Source of the DNA: UBA7672 sp041166025
GTDB taxonomy: Bacteria; Pseudomonadota; Alphaproteobacteria; Caulobacterales; Hyphomonadaceae
Length of the DNA stretch: 64,000 bases
NCBI GenBank assembly: GCA_041166025.1
Contig: JBEAMJ010000015.1
Span: forward strand, 1 to 64,000
Reading direction: 5' to 3'
In this document: positions 53,320-62,315 of the stretch, one piece after another
How positions within the stretch are numbered: the stretch's first letter is position 1
Layout of the letters: the number at the start of each line of letters is the position of its first letter
Made by a program: the position numbers and the translations under genes
Notes under the pieces: model-generated
What the model was told of the DNA's origin: nothing
Seen by the model: only the letters and a program-made list of their open reading frames with translations
The model's database searches: none

Positions 53320-55751
53320 CGGACATTTCCCTCGATCGGGAGGCTCTTGCGCTGTTCGAGGCCCTGCTTGAAGCAGCGCCGGCGGACGCCGAAGCCTGGC
53401 TGGCCGAACGGACGGCTGGCCGGAGCGATCTCAGATCGCGTGTCCGGAGCTTCATGGAGGCCGAGACAAGGGCCTCGCTTCGCACCGGCGGCGCCATGGG
53501 GTCAGCAGGTCCTGAGCCCCCAGCGCCGGAGCGCCTCGCCGGCTATGCCATCATTGAGCGCATCGGCGTCGGAGGCATGGGTTCGGTCTATCTCGGAAAG
53601 CGCGATCGTGGCGATTTCGAGCATCTGGCCGCCATCAAGGTGATCAAGCCAGGCCTACTTACGGAGCGTCTGGTCGACCGCTTCAGACGCGAGCGCCAGA
53701 TCCTCGCCCGGCTTCGGCATCCCAACATCGCCCTGCTCTATGACGGCGGCGAGACCGAAGATGGCTCTCCCTACATCATCATGGAGTACATCGACGGTCA
53801 GCCTCTGCTGGCCTGGGTCGAAGCGGCGCGCGCCTCACGCACCGACCGGATCGACAAGCTGCTCCAGGCGTGCGCAGCAGTCGCGTTCGCGCATGCAAAT
53901 CTCATCGTGCATCGCGATATCACGCCATCCAACGTGCTGGTGACGGCAAGCGGCGTTGCAAAACTGATCGATTTCGGCATTGCGCGTCCTGCCAGCGATG
54001 CCACGCGTGCAGGTCCGTCGGCTGGCGGCGCCGGCTCGCTCCATACGCTGAGCCTTACCCCGGGCTACGCTGCACCTGAGCGGTTGACGGGCGATGAGCC
54101 GACAACAGCGGCCGATATCTATTCCCTCGGCAAGCTCGCCGAGGCCCTTCTTCGAACAGGCGCGGCTGATCGCGAGGTTGACGCCATCGTGGCGCGCGCA
54201 ACAGCGGCGGCGCCGCAGGATCGCTATGCCTCCGTTGATCTCCCTGCCGCCGACATCCGCGCCCTCCGCAACGGCTTTCCCGTCAGCGCCCTAAGGGGGC
54301 AGAACGCCTATGCGCTGAGAAAATTCATCGGTCGGCACAAGGCCGGTGCAGCGGCCGCAGCAGCCGGCCTCATCGTGCTTGCCGCCGCCTCCATCGGCGC
54401 TGCCATATCCTGGGTGCGGGCGGAAGAAGCGCGAACGGCGGAGGCGCGCCGCTTTGCCGATGTGCGCGCCCTGGCGACCTATCTCCTGTTTGATCTCAAC
54501 GAGCAGCTGCGGGCTGTCCCGGGCAACACGACCGCCCGCGCCGACCTTGCCAAGAAGGCCCAGACCTATCTGGATTCGCTTGCCTCCACGCCCGGCGCCA
54601 GCCGCGAGCTGCAACTTGAAACCGCGCAGGGCCTGATCAAGCTGGCGGAGATTCAGGGATCACCCCTGCAGCGCAATCTTGGTTCGGACCTGTCTGCGAA
54701 GGCAAATCTGCAAAAGGCCCTGGGCATGCTTTCCGGGCTTAGCGCAAAGGGCCTCGACACGCCTGCCAACGCTGTGTCTGAAGCGCGGACGCATGCAATC
54801 CTCAGCCTGATCGCCTTCTTCAACGACAGTGATGCTGACGCCTCCTCCCAGCATGTCGCCGCCGGTCGGGCAGCACTCGCCCGTGTGCCGGAAGGACAGC
54901 GCGACAGCGCCTGGCGTCACGCCGAGCGCGACCTCAGCCGTGCCGAGATGGAGCGGTTCCAGGGCAATGAGGAGTTCGAGGCGCTTGGCGAGGCCGGAGG
55001 GCGTCACATTGCCCTGATCGATACATGGCCCCCCGAGGAGCAGGCCAGCCCCGTCGCCGCGATTGAGCGCGCATGGGGTCTTTACAACCGTGGGCTCGCC
55101 CTGTCGCTTGGAGGCAATGACGCCGAGGGGTATCCGATGCTTCGCCAGGCCCATGCCGGGCTTGCCTCAGCCCAGCGCGCAGATCCCAACAATCCCGACA
55201 TTCTCTACCAGATCGGGTGGGCCGGGGCAGATGCCTATGCTGCAGCAGCCCGGGTCGGCAAGGAGGTCGAGGCGGAGGACCTTCTCGCAAGCGCACAGGG
55301 CGCAGCCCGGCGCCTCGTGGAGATAGCAGACCGCGACGACTCGGCGAGTGTGCTTGCCTACATGGTCGCTGAGACATGGGCGCAGCATCTTGGAAATACG
55401 GGCCGGCATGCCGAGGCCATCGCCGAACAGAAGCGCATTCTTGCCGCGCGGATTGCTGACATGGGTGAGACGAGCTCCGGTGTGCACGCCGCCTGGAGCG
55501 AGCTGATGCTCGGGCAGATCGCGCGACAGGCCGGTGATCGCCAGCTCACATGCGATTCATTTGCCGGCGCGGAAGCCCGCTTTACCAGAGCCGATGCCGC
55601 CGGCCGGATGATCGAATACTATCGTCCCTTCCTGGTCGGCCTGCGCGCCAACATCGCCCAATGCAAAGCGGGCAGACCCCTCTCTGCGATGGGCCCCCTG
55701 AGGCAGGCGAGTGTCACGGGCGCGCCCAGGCCACCTCGCCATTCTTCATGA
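53316..55751 (+). CDS. Serine/threonine protein kinase with TPR-like C-terminal domain
   Basis: Protein of 811 residues. Kinase domain about 75-330: glycine loop GVGGMGSVYLG, ATP lysine K108 (AAIKVIK), catalytic H199-R-D-I-T-P-S-N206, DFG at 219-221 and GYAAPERL. T203 stands where most kinases have Lys (HRD-x-K-P-x-N). A membrane helix near 343-367 (AAAAGLIVLAAASIGAAI) separates this from a helical, TPR-like domain that should lie outside. The N-terminal 60 residues resemble an anti-sigma-like start. It overlaps the ECF gene by 4 bases and converges with the amidohydrolase gene, overlapping its 3' end by 38 bases. Confidence 0.85.
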   Translation: MTDISLDREALALFEALLEAAPADAEAWLAERTAGRSDLRSRVRSFMEAETRASLRTGGAMGSAGPEPPAPERLAGYAIIERIGVGGMGSVYLGKRDRGDFEHLAAIKVIKPGLLTERLVDRFRRERQILARLRHPNIALLYDGGETEDGSPYIIMEYIDGQPLLAWVEAARASRTDRIDKLLQACAAVAFAHANLIVHRDITPSNVLVTASGVAKLIDFGIARPASDATRAGPSAGGAGSLHTLSLTPGYAAPERLTGDEPTTAADIYSLGKLAEALLRTGAADREVDAIVARATAAAPQDRYASVDLPAADIRALRNGFPVSALRGQNAYALRKFIGRHKAGAAAAAAGLIVLAAASIGAAISWVRAEEARTAEARRFADVRALATYLLFDLNEQLRAVPGNTTARADLAKKAQTYLDSLASTPGASRELQLETAQGLIKLAEIQGSPLQRNLGSDLSAKANLQKALGMLSGLSAKGLDTPANAVSEARTHAILSLIAFFNDSDADASSQHVAAGRAALARVPEGQRDSAWRHAERDLSRAEMERFQGNEEFEALGEAGGRHIALIDTWPPEEQASPVAAIERAWGLYNRGLALSLGGNDAEGYPMLRQAHAGLASAQRADPNNPDILYQIGWAGADAYAAAARVGKEVEAEDLLASAQGAARRLVEIADRDDSASVLAYMVAETWAQHLGNTGRHAEAIAEQKRILAARIADMGETSSGVHAAWSELMLGQIARQAGDRQLTCDSFAGAEARFTRADAAGRMIEYYRPFLVGLRANIAQCKAGRPLSAMGPLRQASVTGAPRPPRHSS

Positions 55752-58620
55752 CCCAGGCGACGTTGCGTGTGTGCGTGATGTCCTCGAGGGGGTCGCCGTC
55801 AAGAAGGACAAGGTCGGCGATCTTTCCGACCTCGACTGAACCGATCTGGTCGCCAGCCCCGAGCGCGGTGGCGGCTTCGGACGTCGCCAGTCTCAGGACT
55901 CTGGCGTTTGAAAGACCGGCCTCGGCGTAGAGCTTCATCTCGACATGCAGGGAGTCAGCAAACGGCACGAACGGGGAATCCGTGCCGGCAACCATGCGCA
56001 CGCCAGCATCAGACATGCGCTTGAGTGAGGACTGGATCGTCGGAATGGGGTTGGCGCCATTGGCCGAATGCAGGGCGAGGGTGGGCGTGATCAGCATGCC
56101 TGATCCGGCAAGAAGCGCCACGACATCCTGATAGACGACATTCATCCGCGAGATCTTGGTGGAGAAGCCGCGGCGGCTGGTCCCGGACATGTGCTCGACC
56201 TGATCGGCGCCATTGGCCAGTGCCGGATAGAGTTCGTGACCGGAGACGGGAATTCCAGCGGCGTGCGCTTCAGAAATGACTGATTTCTGAACCGTGTAGT
56301 CTTCGCGCACATAGCTCTTGAACATGTCGAGCTGCATGGCCCGCGAGCGTGCAGCAGCTGACCGTGCAAGTTCGATCGTGCCGACAGTTTCCGAGATGCC
56401 GTAGGACACGCGGCCCCCTTCGTTGAGGGGACCGGCGGTGAAGACCCGCGGACCGGGCCGCCGACCCGACGCCTCGGCTTCGCGGCGTTCAACGGCCTCA
56501 TAGGGATCAGCGCCCGTCTCCCGGACCGAGGTGATCCCATGCGAGAGCCAGCGGATTCCCAGCCCGCGACCGAGGCTTGAGGACTGATGGGTGTGGCTCT
56601 CGATGAAGCCCGGCAGAAGCGTCCTGTCGCTGGCGTCGAGCAGCACGCCGGTTGGAGGCTTCGATCCTGCGGGGCGGATATCGGTGATGACATTGCCCTC
56701 GACCACGACATCCATGCCGGTGAGGTAGCCATCGCTTGCGCCGGTGAACACCCTGCCGGCCCGGATTGTGAGGCGGGTATCGGGCATCGCCCGCCGCCAG
56801 GAGGGCCGCGCACCTATCGTCGAGACCTTGGCTGTCGTCGCGCTCCAGACATTGAGCCTGTCGCCATCGAGAAAGATCAGCTTCCTGCCATCAGCCGACC
56901 AGCTGGGGTTTTCCCCTGATGGAGTGATGCGTCTTGCGTCTCCCAGACGGCCTTCGTCATCGAGGGGGACAGACCACAAGGCATCATCGATCCGATAGAC
57001 CATGTCTCCGCGCGAACTCCACGCGGGGCGGTTCCAGTGCCGGCGTCCGAGGGATCTGTCTTTGACGGGGCTGACCCATACCGGCTCGCCCTGGCCGCTT
57101 GCCGGAAGAAGCAGAAGGGTGTTGTGCCCCTCCCGGAAGCGCGATGTCAGCGGGCGACGCGCCACGATGGCGATGCTCTTGCCTGTCGGAGACCAGGAGG
57201 GCTGGCTGGGGCCGAACAGCTCTTCGCCAATGCGCGTGACCTTACCGGTCGCCACGTCCAGCACCTCAACCGTCCCGGCCAGGAATATCGAGGCGCGAGA
57301 GTCCTTCAGGAAGGCGATGCGGCTGCCGTCGGGCGACCACGCAGGAGCATTGGCAGGCGCATCGAGATCTGTGAGCTGCCTCAGCGAGCGGTCCCTGACA
57401 GCGAGCGACCAGAGGTCTGTCTTGCCGCCACGGTCGGACGCAAAGGCGATCTCGGCGCCATCGGGCGACCAGGCTGGCGACAGGTCGATCGCGGGATCGT
57501 CGGTGAGCCTCGAAAGCTGGTCGCTCGCAATATCGACCATCCAGAGATCACCGAGAGCCGTGAATACCGCCCGGGATCCGTCAGGCGACAGGGCCGGGTC
57601 AAACAGACCGAGAGCGTCATGCGATCGGGTGTCCCGGAAGTCGTACCGGCGGCGCTCGTAGGTTGGGCGGGAAAAGCTGACTGTCGCGCGGAAGGCGGTT
57701 TCGATGGGCTCGGCGGCGCCATCGGCAAATGTCTTGATGCGCCCGTCAGCTGCAACAGTAATGCCCCGCGACGTGATGCTGGGTCGGAAGGGGAAGATGT
57801 CGCCCGTGCTGCTGATCGTTCGAACGTCGCCGTTGCCGAGGAAGACATGTTCAAGGCGCGAAGAGCCGGGCTTCAGCCCCACAATGTAGATGCCCGTTCC
57901 ATCCGGGGACCAGGCAGGCGCTCCAAGCGTTTCGGCGGAATGCACGGCTGTTGCAGTCCCGCCGCCGGACGGGCGCACAAAGAGCGTGTCGGCGGCGCCA
58001 TCGACGACATAGGCAAGGCGCGATCCATCCGGTGACAGGGTTGGATAGATGACGTTTCCGGCCTTCCCGAACAACGCGTTCGCGGGCTCGGTATAGCCGA
58101 CAGATTCTGCCTCGAGCACCCGCGACAGGGCGCCGGAGGCAAGATCAAGGCTGACGGCCGAATATCCTTCTCCATCCACGGAGAACAGCAGCGAGCGCCC
58201 ATCAGGGGAGAAGGAGGGATAGCGCGCATCATTGGTCCCGGAGCTTCGCCTTGTGAGGCTGTTGCCGTCGGAGCCGATGGTCCAGACCGACCAGGCATCC
58301 TCGGCAAAGGCGTAGAAGGCGAGCGTCCTGCCATCGGGCGACCAGGCTGGCTCCTGTGCATCCAGCTCGGGGGCAGTGATCGCGCGCGCATCACCGCCCG
58401 CTGCAGGAATGAGCCAGAGCGTCCCCTGAATGCTGGCGGCGATCGTCGCGCCGTCGGGCGAGACGGCGAGCGACATGTTCGTGCCCTCGGTCATGCTCAC
58501 CGTCCGGGTGACGCTCCCGGCGGCGGGTGCGTGCGGTGCGGGGGCCGACGCAGATGTGCAGGCTGCAAGGAGGCATGCAATGACCGGGGCAGGGCCGCAG
58601 AGGCTGACCAACGTCTTCAT
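55714..58620 (-). CDS. Beta-propeller (TolB/PD40-like) amidohydrolase lipoprotein
   Basis: Protein of 968 residues from ATG 58620. The signal ends in LLAACTS, a lipoprotein box. Residues about 50-620 hold many PD40/WD-like repeats of the type LSPDGSR and WSPDGxxIAF, forming a propeller. The C-terminal part is a metal-dependent amidohydrolase: FIESHTHQSS (HxH), the VSGHELYPAL segment with a further metal-binding His, and VAGTDSPFVPF (Asp). Fusions of this kind are annotated as peptidases or prolidase-like. An N-terminal extension to 58767 is less likely because the lipoprotein signal starts at 58620 after GAGAAG. Confidence 0.85.
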   Translation of the reverse strand: MKTLVSLCGPAPVIACLLAACTSASAPAPHAPAAGSVTRTVSMTEGTNMSLAVSPDGATIAASIQGTLWLIPAAGGDARAITAPELDAQEPAWSPDGRTLAFYAFAEDAWSVWTIGSDGNSLTRRSSGTNDARYPSFSPDGRSLLFSVDGEGYSAVSLDLASGALSRVLEAESVGYTEPANALFGKAGNVIYPTLSPDGSRLAYVVDGAADTLFVRPSGGGTATAVHSAETLGAPAWSPDGTGIYIVGLKPGSSRLEHVFLGNGDVRTISSTGDIFPFRPSITSRGITVAADGRIKTFADGAAEPIETAFRATVSFSRPTYERRRYDFRDTRSHDALGLFDPALSPDGSRAVFTALGDLWMVDIASDQLSRLTDDPAIDLSPAWSPDGAEIAFASDRGGKTDLWSLAVRDRSLRQLTDLDAPANAPAWSPDGSRIAFLKDSRASIFLAGTVEVLDVATGKVTRIGEELFGPSQPSWSPTGKSIAIVARRPLTSRFREGHNTLLLLPASGQGEPVWVSPVKDRSLGRRHWNRPAWSSRGDMVYRIDDALWSVPLDDEGRLGDARRITPSGENPSWSADGRKLIFLDGDRLNVWSATTAKVSTIGARPSWRRAMPDTRLTIRAGRVFTGASDGYLTGMDVVVEGNVITDIRPAGSKPPTGVLLDASDRTLLPGFIESHTHQSSSLGRGLGIRWLSHGITSVRETGADPYEAVERREAEASGRRPGPRVFTAGPLNEGGRVSYGISETVGTIELARSAAARSRAMQLDMFKSYVREDYTVQKSVISEAHAAGIPVSGHELYPALANGADQVEHMSGTSRRGFSTKISRMNVVYQDVVALLAGSGMLITPTLALHSANGANPIPTIQSSLKRMSDAGVRMVAGTDSPFVPFADSLHVEMKLYAEAGLSNARVLRLATSEAATALGAGDQIGSVEVGKIADLVLLDGDPLEDITHTRNVAWVMKNGEVAWARP

Positions 58621-58929
58621 CGGCTTCTCAAGCACGTCCGCCTCCGCCCAGATCCATCGCCCATGCCGCTTGCTGGGGGCAGGAACGTTTCCGTGTGCGC
58701 AGACCGGATCGTGCGCCTCCGTCCCGATCGCAATCGCGGAGAACAGCCTTTGGCAGCGAGGCGTCAAACCGGGTCAGTCGCCGGACACTTATCGGTGCAG
58801 AGAAAACGGGACGCAAGCATGAACCGGATCGCGCGCGCCGCGCTGCATGTGCATGGAAGGTGCACAGGGCGATGTTCGCCACCCTGCAGATCGGCCCGAC
58901 CCAGGACGCATTCCGGTGATCGTCAATGA
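58621..58929. other. Upstream region of the amidohydrolase gene
   Basis: About 310 bases between the amidohydrolase start and an IS3 remnant. Open frames here are short. It should hold the leftward promoter, but no clear element is seen. Confidence 0.35.
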
Positions 58930-59267
58930 AGGCGATCCCGACTGGAACCGGGGGTCGAGCCTGGCCTGGGCAAAATATGTGCTGGTCTTGCGCAGGATTT
59001 CATTGGCCTGACGCCGCTTGCGGTGCGCGCGCTCCAGCGCCTTCATCCGCTCGCGCCCTTTGGGTCGAAAGGCCCGCAGGCGCTCTGCGATCTTGCTCGT
59101 CCTCGACGACCCGGTTGTGCAGCGGCTGCTCCGAACACCGGAACCCTGGCTGCAATCGACACCATCGCCGCCCGCTGAGAGGTGTGTTCGGCCCCAGGCT
59201 TCATCACTATCCGGACCGCGCGCTCGCGGACCTCAGGCGAGCACTTCACCGTATGCATCTTGGTCAT
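58930..59267 (-). pseudogene. IS3-family transposase OrfA remnant, frameshifted
   Basis: The leftward frame starts at ATG 59267 with MTKMHTVKCSPEVRERAVRI, the usual beginning of IS3-group OrfA, and later in another frame shows RRQANEILRKTSTYFAQARLD, the end of OrfA. The shift lies near 59045. OrfB with the DDE domain is missing. A relic of an insertion, not functional. Confidence 0.7.
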
Positions 59268-59541
59268 CAACCCAGGCTCCGAATGGGTTGGGCCTGCGAC
59301 AAACCCGGCACGGTTCACGCAATGCAACGTGACCCGTTTTGGGGTGTCCATGGTCGCTCGAAAGGGCCTGAATGCAGCGCCTTTGCGCCGGTAGAGCTTC
59401 GGGTGTGGCCCTAATCTCCTCGGGTCCAGACCTGCTGCGGAATAGAACTCTCGCTGTGGTCGTTGTAGCAGCTGTAGACGATGCCGCAGCCGCCAGGGTT
59501 CAAGGCGAGCGATCATATAAGGACGTACAGGGAGCCAAAGC

Positions 59542-60156
59542 GTGAAGTATTTTCGTCTCTTCAAGACCGGGGTTCCTACTGAACCATTCCTGGCCGAGCT
59601 CTCTGCGGCAAGCGATGCGTGGTCGATAGCAACCGGTCGGCAGGACAAGATCGCCGTGCAGCGTGAAGCCTTGGCCGTTCCCCTGCGCGGATTGCGAAAA
59701 TCAGCAATTGGGGGTGGCGCTCGCCGTGACGTGCATGAATCCCGGTGGACCACCACTTCAGCACACTTCTCGCATGCGCGCGATTTCCTGAAGACGTTTG
59801 CCAGGAAGATCCACGGCGAGCTTGGACGAGCAAAGCTGGTGTTGCTTCCTGCCGGACGCCGCGTCTATCCGCACATTGATCGCGGCGAATACTACAGCTT
59901 TCGCGATCGGTATCACCTGGTTTTGAGGTCAAGCGAAGGTTCATGGCTCAGGGCTGGTGATGAGGAAATCACCATGCGTGAAGGTGAACTCTGGTGGTTC
60001 GACAACAAGGCCCTGCACGAAGCAATGAACCTGGGGTCCGAAGACCGTATTCATCTGATTTTCGATGTCCTGGGCCCGCAAAAGAAGCGCGAACTCGAAG
60101 CCATGCCGCGTCAACGATCAGGGGCTGATCCTGCCGGCAATGTTACGGCGGTCTGA
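59542..60156 (+). CDS. Aspartyl/asparaginyl beta-hydroxylase-like dioxygenase
   Basis: Protein of 204 residues. The double-stranded helix iron motif is visible as P-H111-I-D113 and the distal H159 in NKALHEAMN, followed by RIHLIFDV, with R169 a candidate 2-oxoglutarate ligand. This matches the Asp/Asn hydroxylase family (PF05118). Substrate is unknown; bacterial members modify peptides or lipids. GTG 59542 has GGGAG 7 bases ahead. It stands alone between an IS3 relic and a broken TonB receptor. Confidence 0.75.
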   Translation: MKYFRLFKTGVPTEPFLAELSAASDAWSIATGRQDKIAVQREALAVPLRGLRKSAIGGGARRDVHESRWTTTSAHFSHARDFLKTFARKIHGELGRAKLVLLPAGRRVYPHIDRGEYYSFRDRYHLVLRSSEGSWLRAGDEEITMREGELWWFDNKALHEAMNLGSEDRIHLIFDVLGPQKKRELEAMPRQRSGADPAGNVTAV

Positions 60157-60185
60157 TCAACCAAATGACGATCGCTGCGGAGTAG

Positions 60186-60499
60186 CTGCAGGTCAATCTC
60201 GGCTATCGCGAAGGGCCGCCCCGGGCCCCGCTCGTGCCGGAATTCTGCATGGCGCCCATATGGCGCCTGTGGATCGCACCTGCCGGATCGCCACACGCTG
60301 CGCTTGGGCAGTTTGGGGGGGCACACTTGCCGTTCGCCATTCCAGCCTCGACATCCTCAACCTGTTCGACACGGATGATTTCGACATGGCGTACTTCTAC
60401 GAAAGCCAGCTGCCGGGCGAGCCCGCGCCAGTGGAAGACATCCACTTCCACCCCGTTCATCCGCAGACGGCGGTGCTGTCAGTGAAGGCCAAATACTAA
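60186..60499 (+). pseudogene. TonB-dependent receptor, C-terminal remnant
   Basis: LQVNLGYREG in one frame and LDILNLFDTDDFDMAYFYES with PGEPAPVEDIHFHPVHP in another are the final strands of a TonB-dependent receptor, ending at TAA 60497. A frameshift separates them and the rest of the receptor is missing. Nearby IS3 debris may explain the loss. Confidence 0.65.
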
Positions 60500-60562
60500 G
60501 GCGCGCGCGTCAGCTCCGCTTCGCCGGATTGACCCATAGCCGCCCTATGTCAGGATGGACCA

Positions 60563-61795
60563 ATGCCGATCCTGACACGCGTTGAGCAGTTCAGCCTCGC
60601 CTGCCTCGCCGGGCTGCTGATGGCCGGCTGCGGGGCGCGGGAAGTTTCGCCATCTGTGGTGGAGATTGCGGACGCTCCGGCGCCGAAGGGCAGCGCGGAG
60701 CCGAACCTCGCGGTGTCGCCGTCAGGCGAGGTCTTTCTGAGCTGGCTGGAACGCGGGGAGGGGGAGTCATACTCCCTGCGGTATTCCAGGCTTGCAGACC
60801 TTGATGGGACATGGTCACCGCCAGTCACGGTGCTGACGCGCGATGATCTGTTCGTGAACTGGGCTGACTTCCCCTCGCTCCTGCCGACCCGGTCCGGACG
60901 CCTGATCGCGCACTGGCTGCAGGACAGCGGCGAGGGACCCTACACATACGATGTCCGGATTGCCCAATCGGCGGACGATGGGAAAACATGGTCGGAGAGC
61001 AGGATCCTGCACGATGATGGCCTGCAGGCCGAGCACGGGTTCGTTTCACTGTTCGAATCCCCTGACGGGGAGCTCCAGGCGGTCTGGCTCGACGGCCGCA
61101 ATACTGTGAGCGCGACGCCAAGTCCCGAGATGCAGCTGGGATTCACCACCATCTCCGCCGATGGCGTGCCAGCCGCGACCCAATTGCTTGATACACGCAT
61201 CTGCGACTGCTGTCAGACCTCCGCGGCGTGGGCCGCTGCAGGACCGGTCGTGGTCTATCGCGACCGGAGTGCGGATGAGATCCGCGACACGAGTATTGTG
61301 CGCTACGTCGATGGCGCCTGGACGCAGCCAGCCAGCGTGCACGCCGACAACTGGCACATCGAAGGGTGTCCCGTGAATGGCCCGGCCGTTGCAGCGGTTG
61401 GCGATACTGTCGCCGTCGCATGGTTCACCGGAGCCAATGACGAGGAACGCGTCAATCTTGCCTTTTCCGCTGATGGCGGGGCCTCGTTCGGCGAACCGAT
61501 CAGGGTCGACGATGGAAACCCGGTCGGCCGTGTCAGCCTCAGCCTGTCGGCGCGCGGGCAGGCGCGTGTGGCCTGGATCGAGCGTACTGGCGACCAGGAG
61601 GAGGCCGAGATCCGGCTCCGGATGATCCGTGACGACGGCGTCCGCTCGGCGCCGTTTCTCGTTGCGAAGACAAGTGCTGTGCGAGACGCCGGCTTTCCCC
61701 GCATGGCGTCGGTTGGCGAGGATCTGATCCTCGCCTGGACAGACATCAGCGATGGCTCCCGCGTCCGTGTGGCCCGGGTCCGGTCCGGGTCATGA
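60563..61795 (+). CDS. BNR/sialidase-like lipoprotein with a CxCC motif
   Basis: Protein of 410 residues. Lipobox LLMAGC places it on a membrane in the envelope. BNR-like repeats (for example SADDGKTWSESRI and SADGGASFGEPI) indicate a six-bladed propeller, so it is labelled sialidase-like. Unlike sialidases it has ICDCCQTS with Cys at 214, 216, 217 and HIEGCPVNGP with H265, C269, which suggests a metal site. ATG 60563 is chosen after CAGGA. Its stop overlaps the TlpA start by 4 bases. Confidence 0.75.
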   Translation: MPILTRVEQFSLACLAGLLMAGCGAREVSPSVVEIADAPAPKGSAEPNLAVSPSGEVFLSWLERGEGESYSLRYSRLADLDGTWSPPVTVLTRDDLFVNWADFPSLLPTRSGRLIAHWLQDSGEGPYTYDVRIAQSADDGKTWSESRILHDDGLQAEHGFVSLFESPDGELQAVWLDGRNTVSATPSPEMQLGFTTISADGVPAATQLLDTRICDCCQTSAAWAAAGPVVVYRDRSADEIRDTSIVRYVDGAWTQPASVHADNWHIEGCPVNGPAVAAVGDTVAVAWFTGANDEERVNLAFSADGGASFGEPIRVDDGNPVGRVSLSLSARGQARVAWIERTGDQEEAEIRLRMIRDDGVRSAPFLVAKTSAVRDAGFPRMASVGEDLILAWTDISDGSRVRVARVRSGS

Positions 61796-62310
61796 GGCTG
61801 AAGAGCGCTGCGCTGGCGATGATCGCCTGTCTGGCGTCCTGCGGAGAGCCGGTGCGCGACAGGCAGCACAAGCAGGTGGTGCAGTATGAAGCTGCCTCGG
61901 TTGACGGATCGCCTGTCTCGCTTGCCGCGTTGCGCGGCGAGGCAGTCCTCCTCAACGTGTGGGCGACCTGGTGCGGACCTTGTCGCGAGGAGATACCGTT
62001 TCTTGCCCGCCTTCAGGCCAAGAAAGCCTCCAACGGTCTGCGCGTTGTGGGCGTGAGTATTGATGCGATGGCAGACCGCGAGAAGGTCGTGCAATCCGCA
62101 GCCATGCTTGGATTGACCTACGACCTGTGGCTGGACCCCGGGGAACGTATCGGGGGCGTGCTTCGGTATGCCGGTCTTCCGGCGTCCATGCTGGTGGACC
62201 GCGAGGGGGTCGTGGTCTGGACGCATGTCGGCGTTCTTCGGGAGACGACGCCGGGCTTTTCAGAGGCGCTCGAAGAGGCGCTCTTGACCCGCACAGAGAC
62301 GAAGCGATAG
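61792..62310 (+). CDS. TlpA-like thioredoxin-family lipoprotein
   Basis: Protein of 172 residues. The lipobox is ACLASC with Cys17, and the thioredoxin active site is W60-C-G-P-C64 in NVWATWCGPCREE, with the cis-Pro segment YAGLPASMLV. It would reduce or transfer thiols or metal ligands in the periplasm. Overlap with the BNR gene (ATGA) couples both; it may keep the CxCC motif reduced. Confidence 0.88.
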   Translation: MRLKSAALAMIACLASCGEPVRDRQHKQVVQYEAASVDGSPVSLAALRGEAVLLNVWATWCGPCREEIPFLARLQAKKASNGLRVVGVSIDAMADREKVVQSAAMLGLTYDLWLDPGERIGGVLRYAGLPASMLVDREGVVVWTHVGVLRETTPGFSEALEEALLTRTETKR

Positions 62311-62315
62311 CGCGC

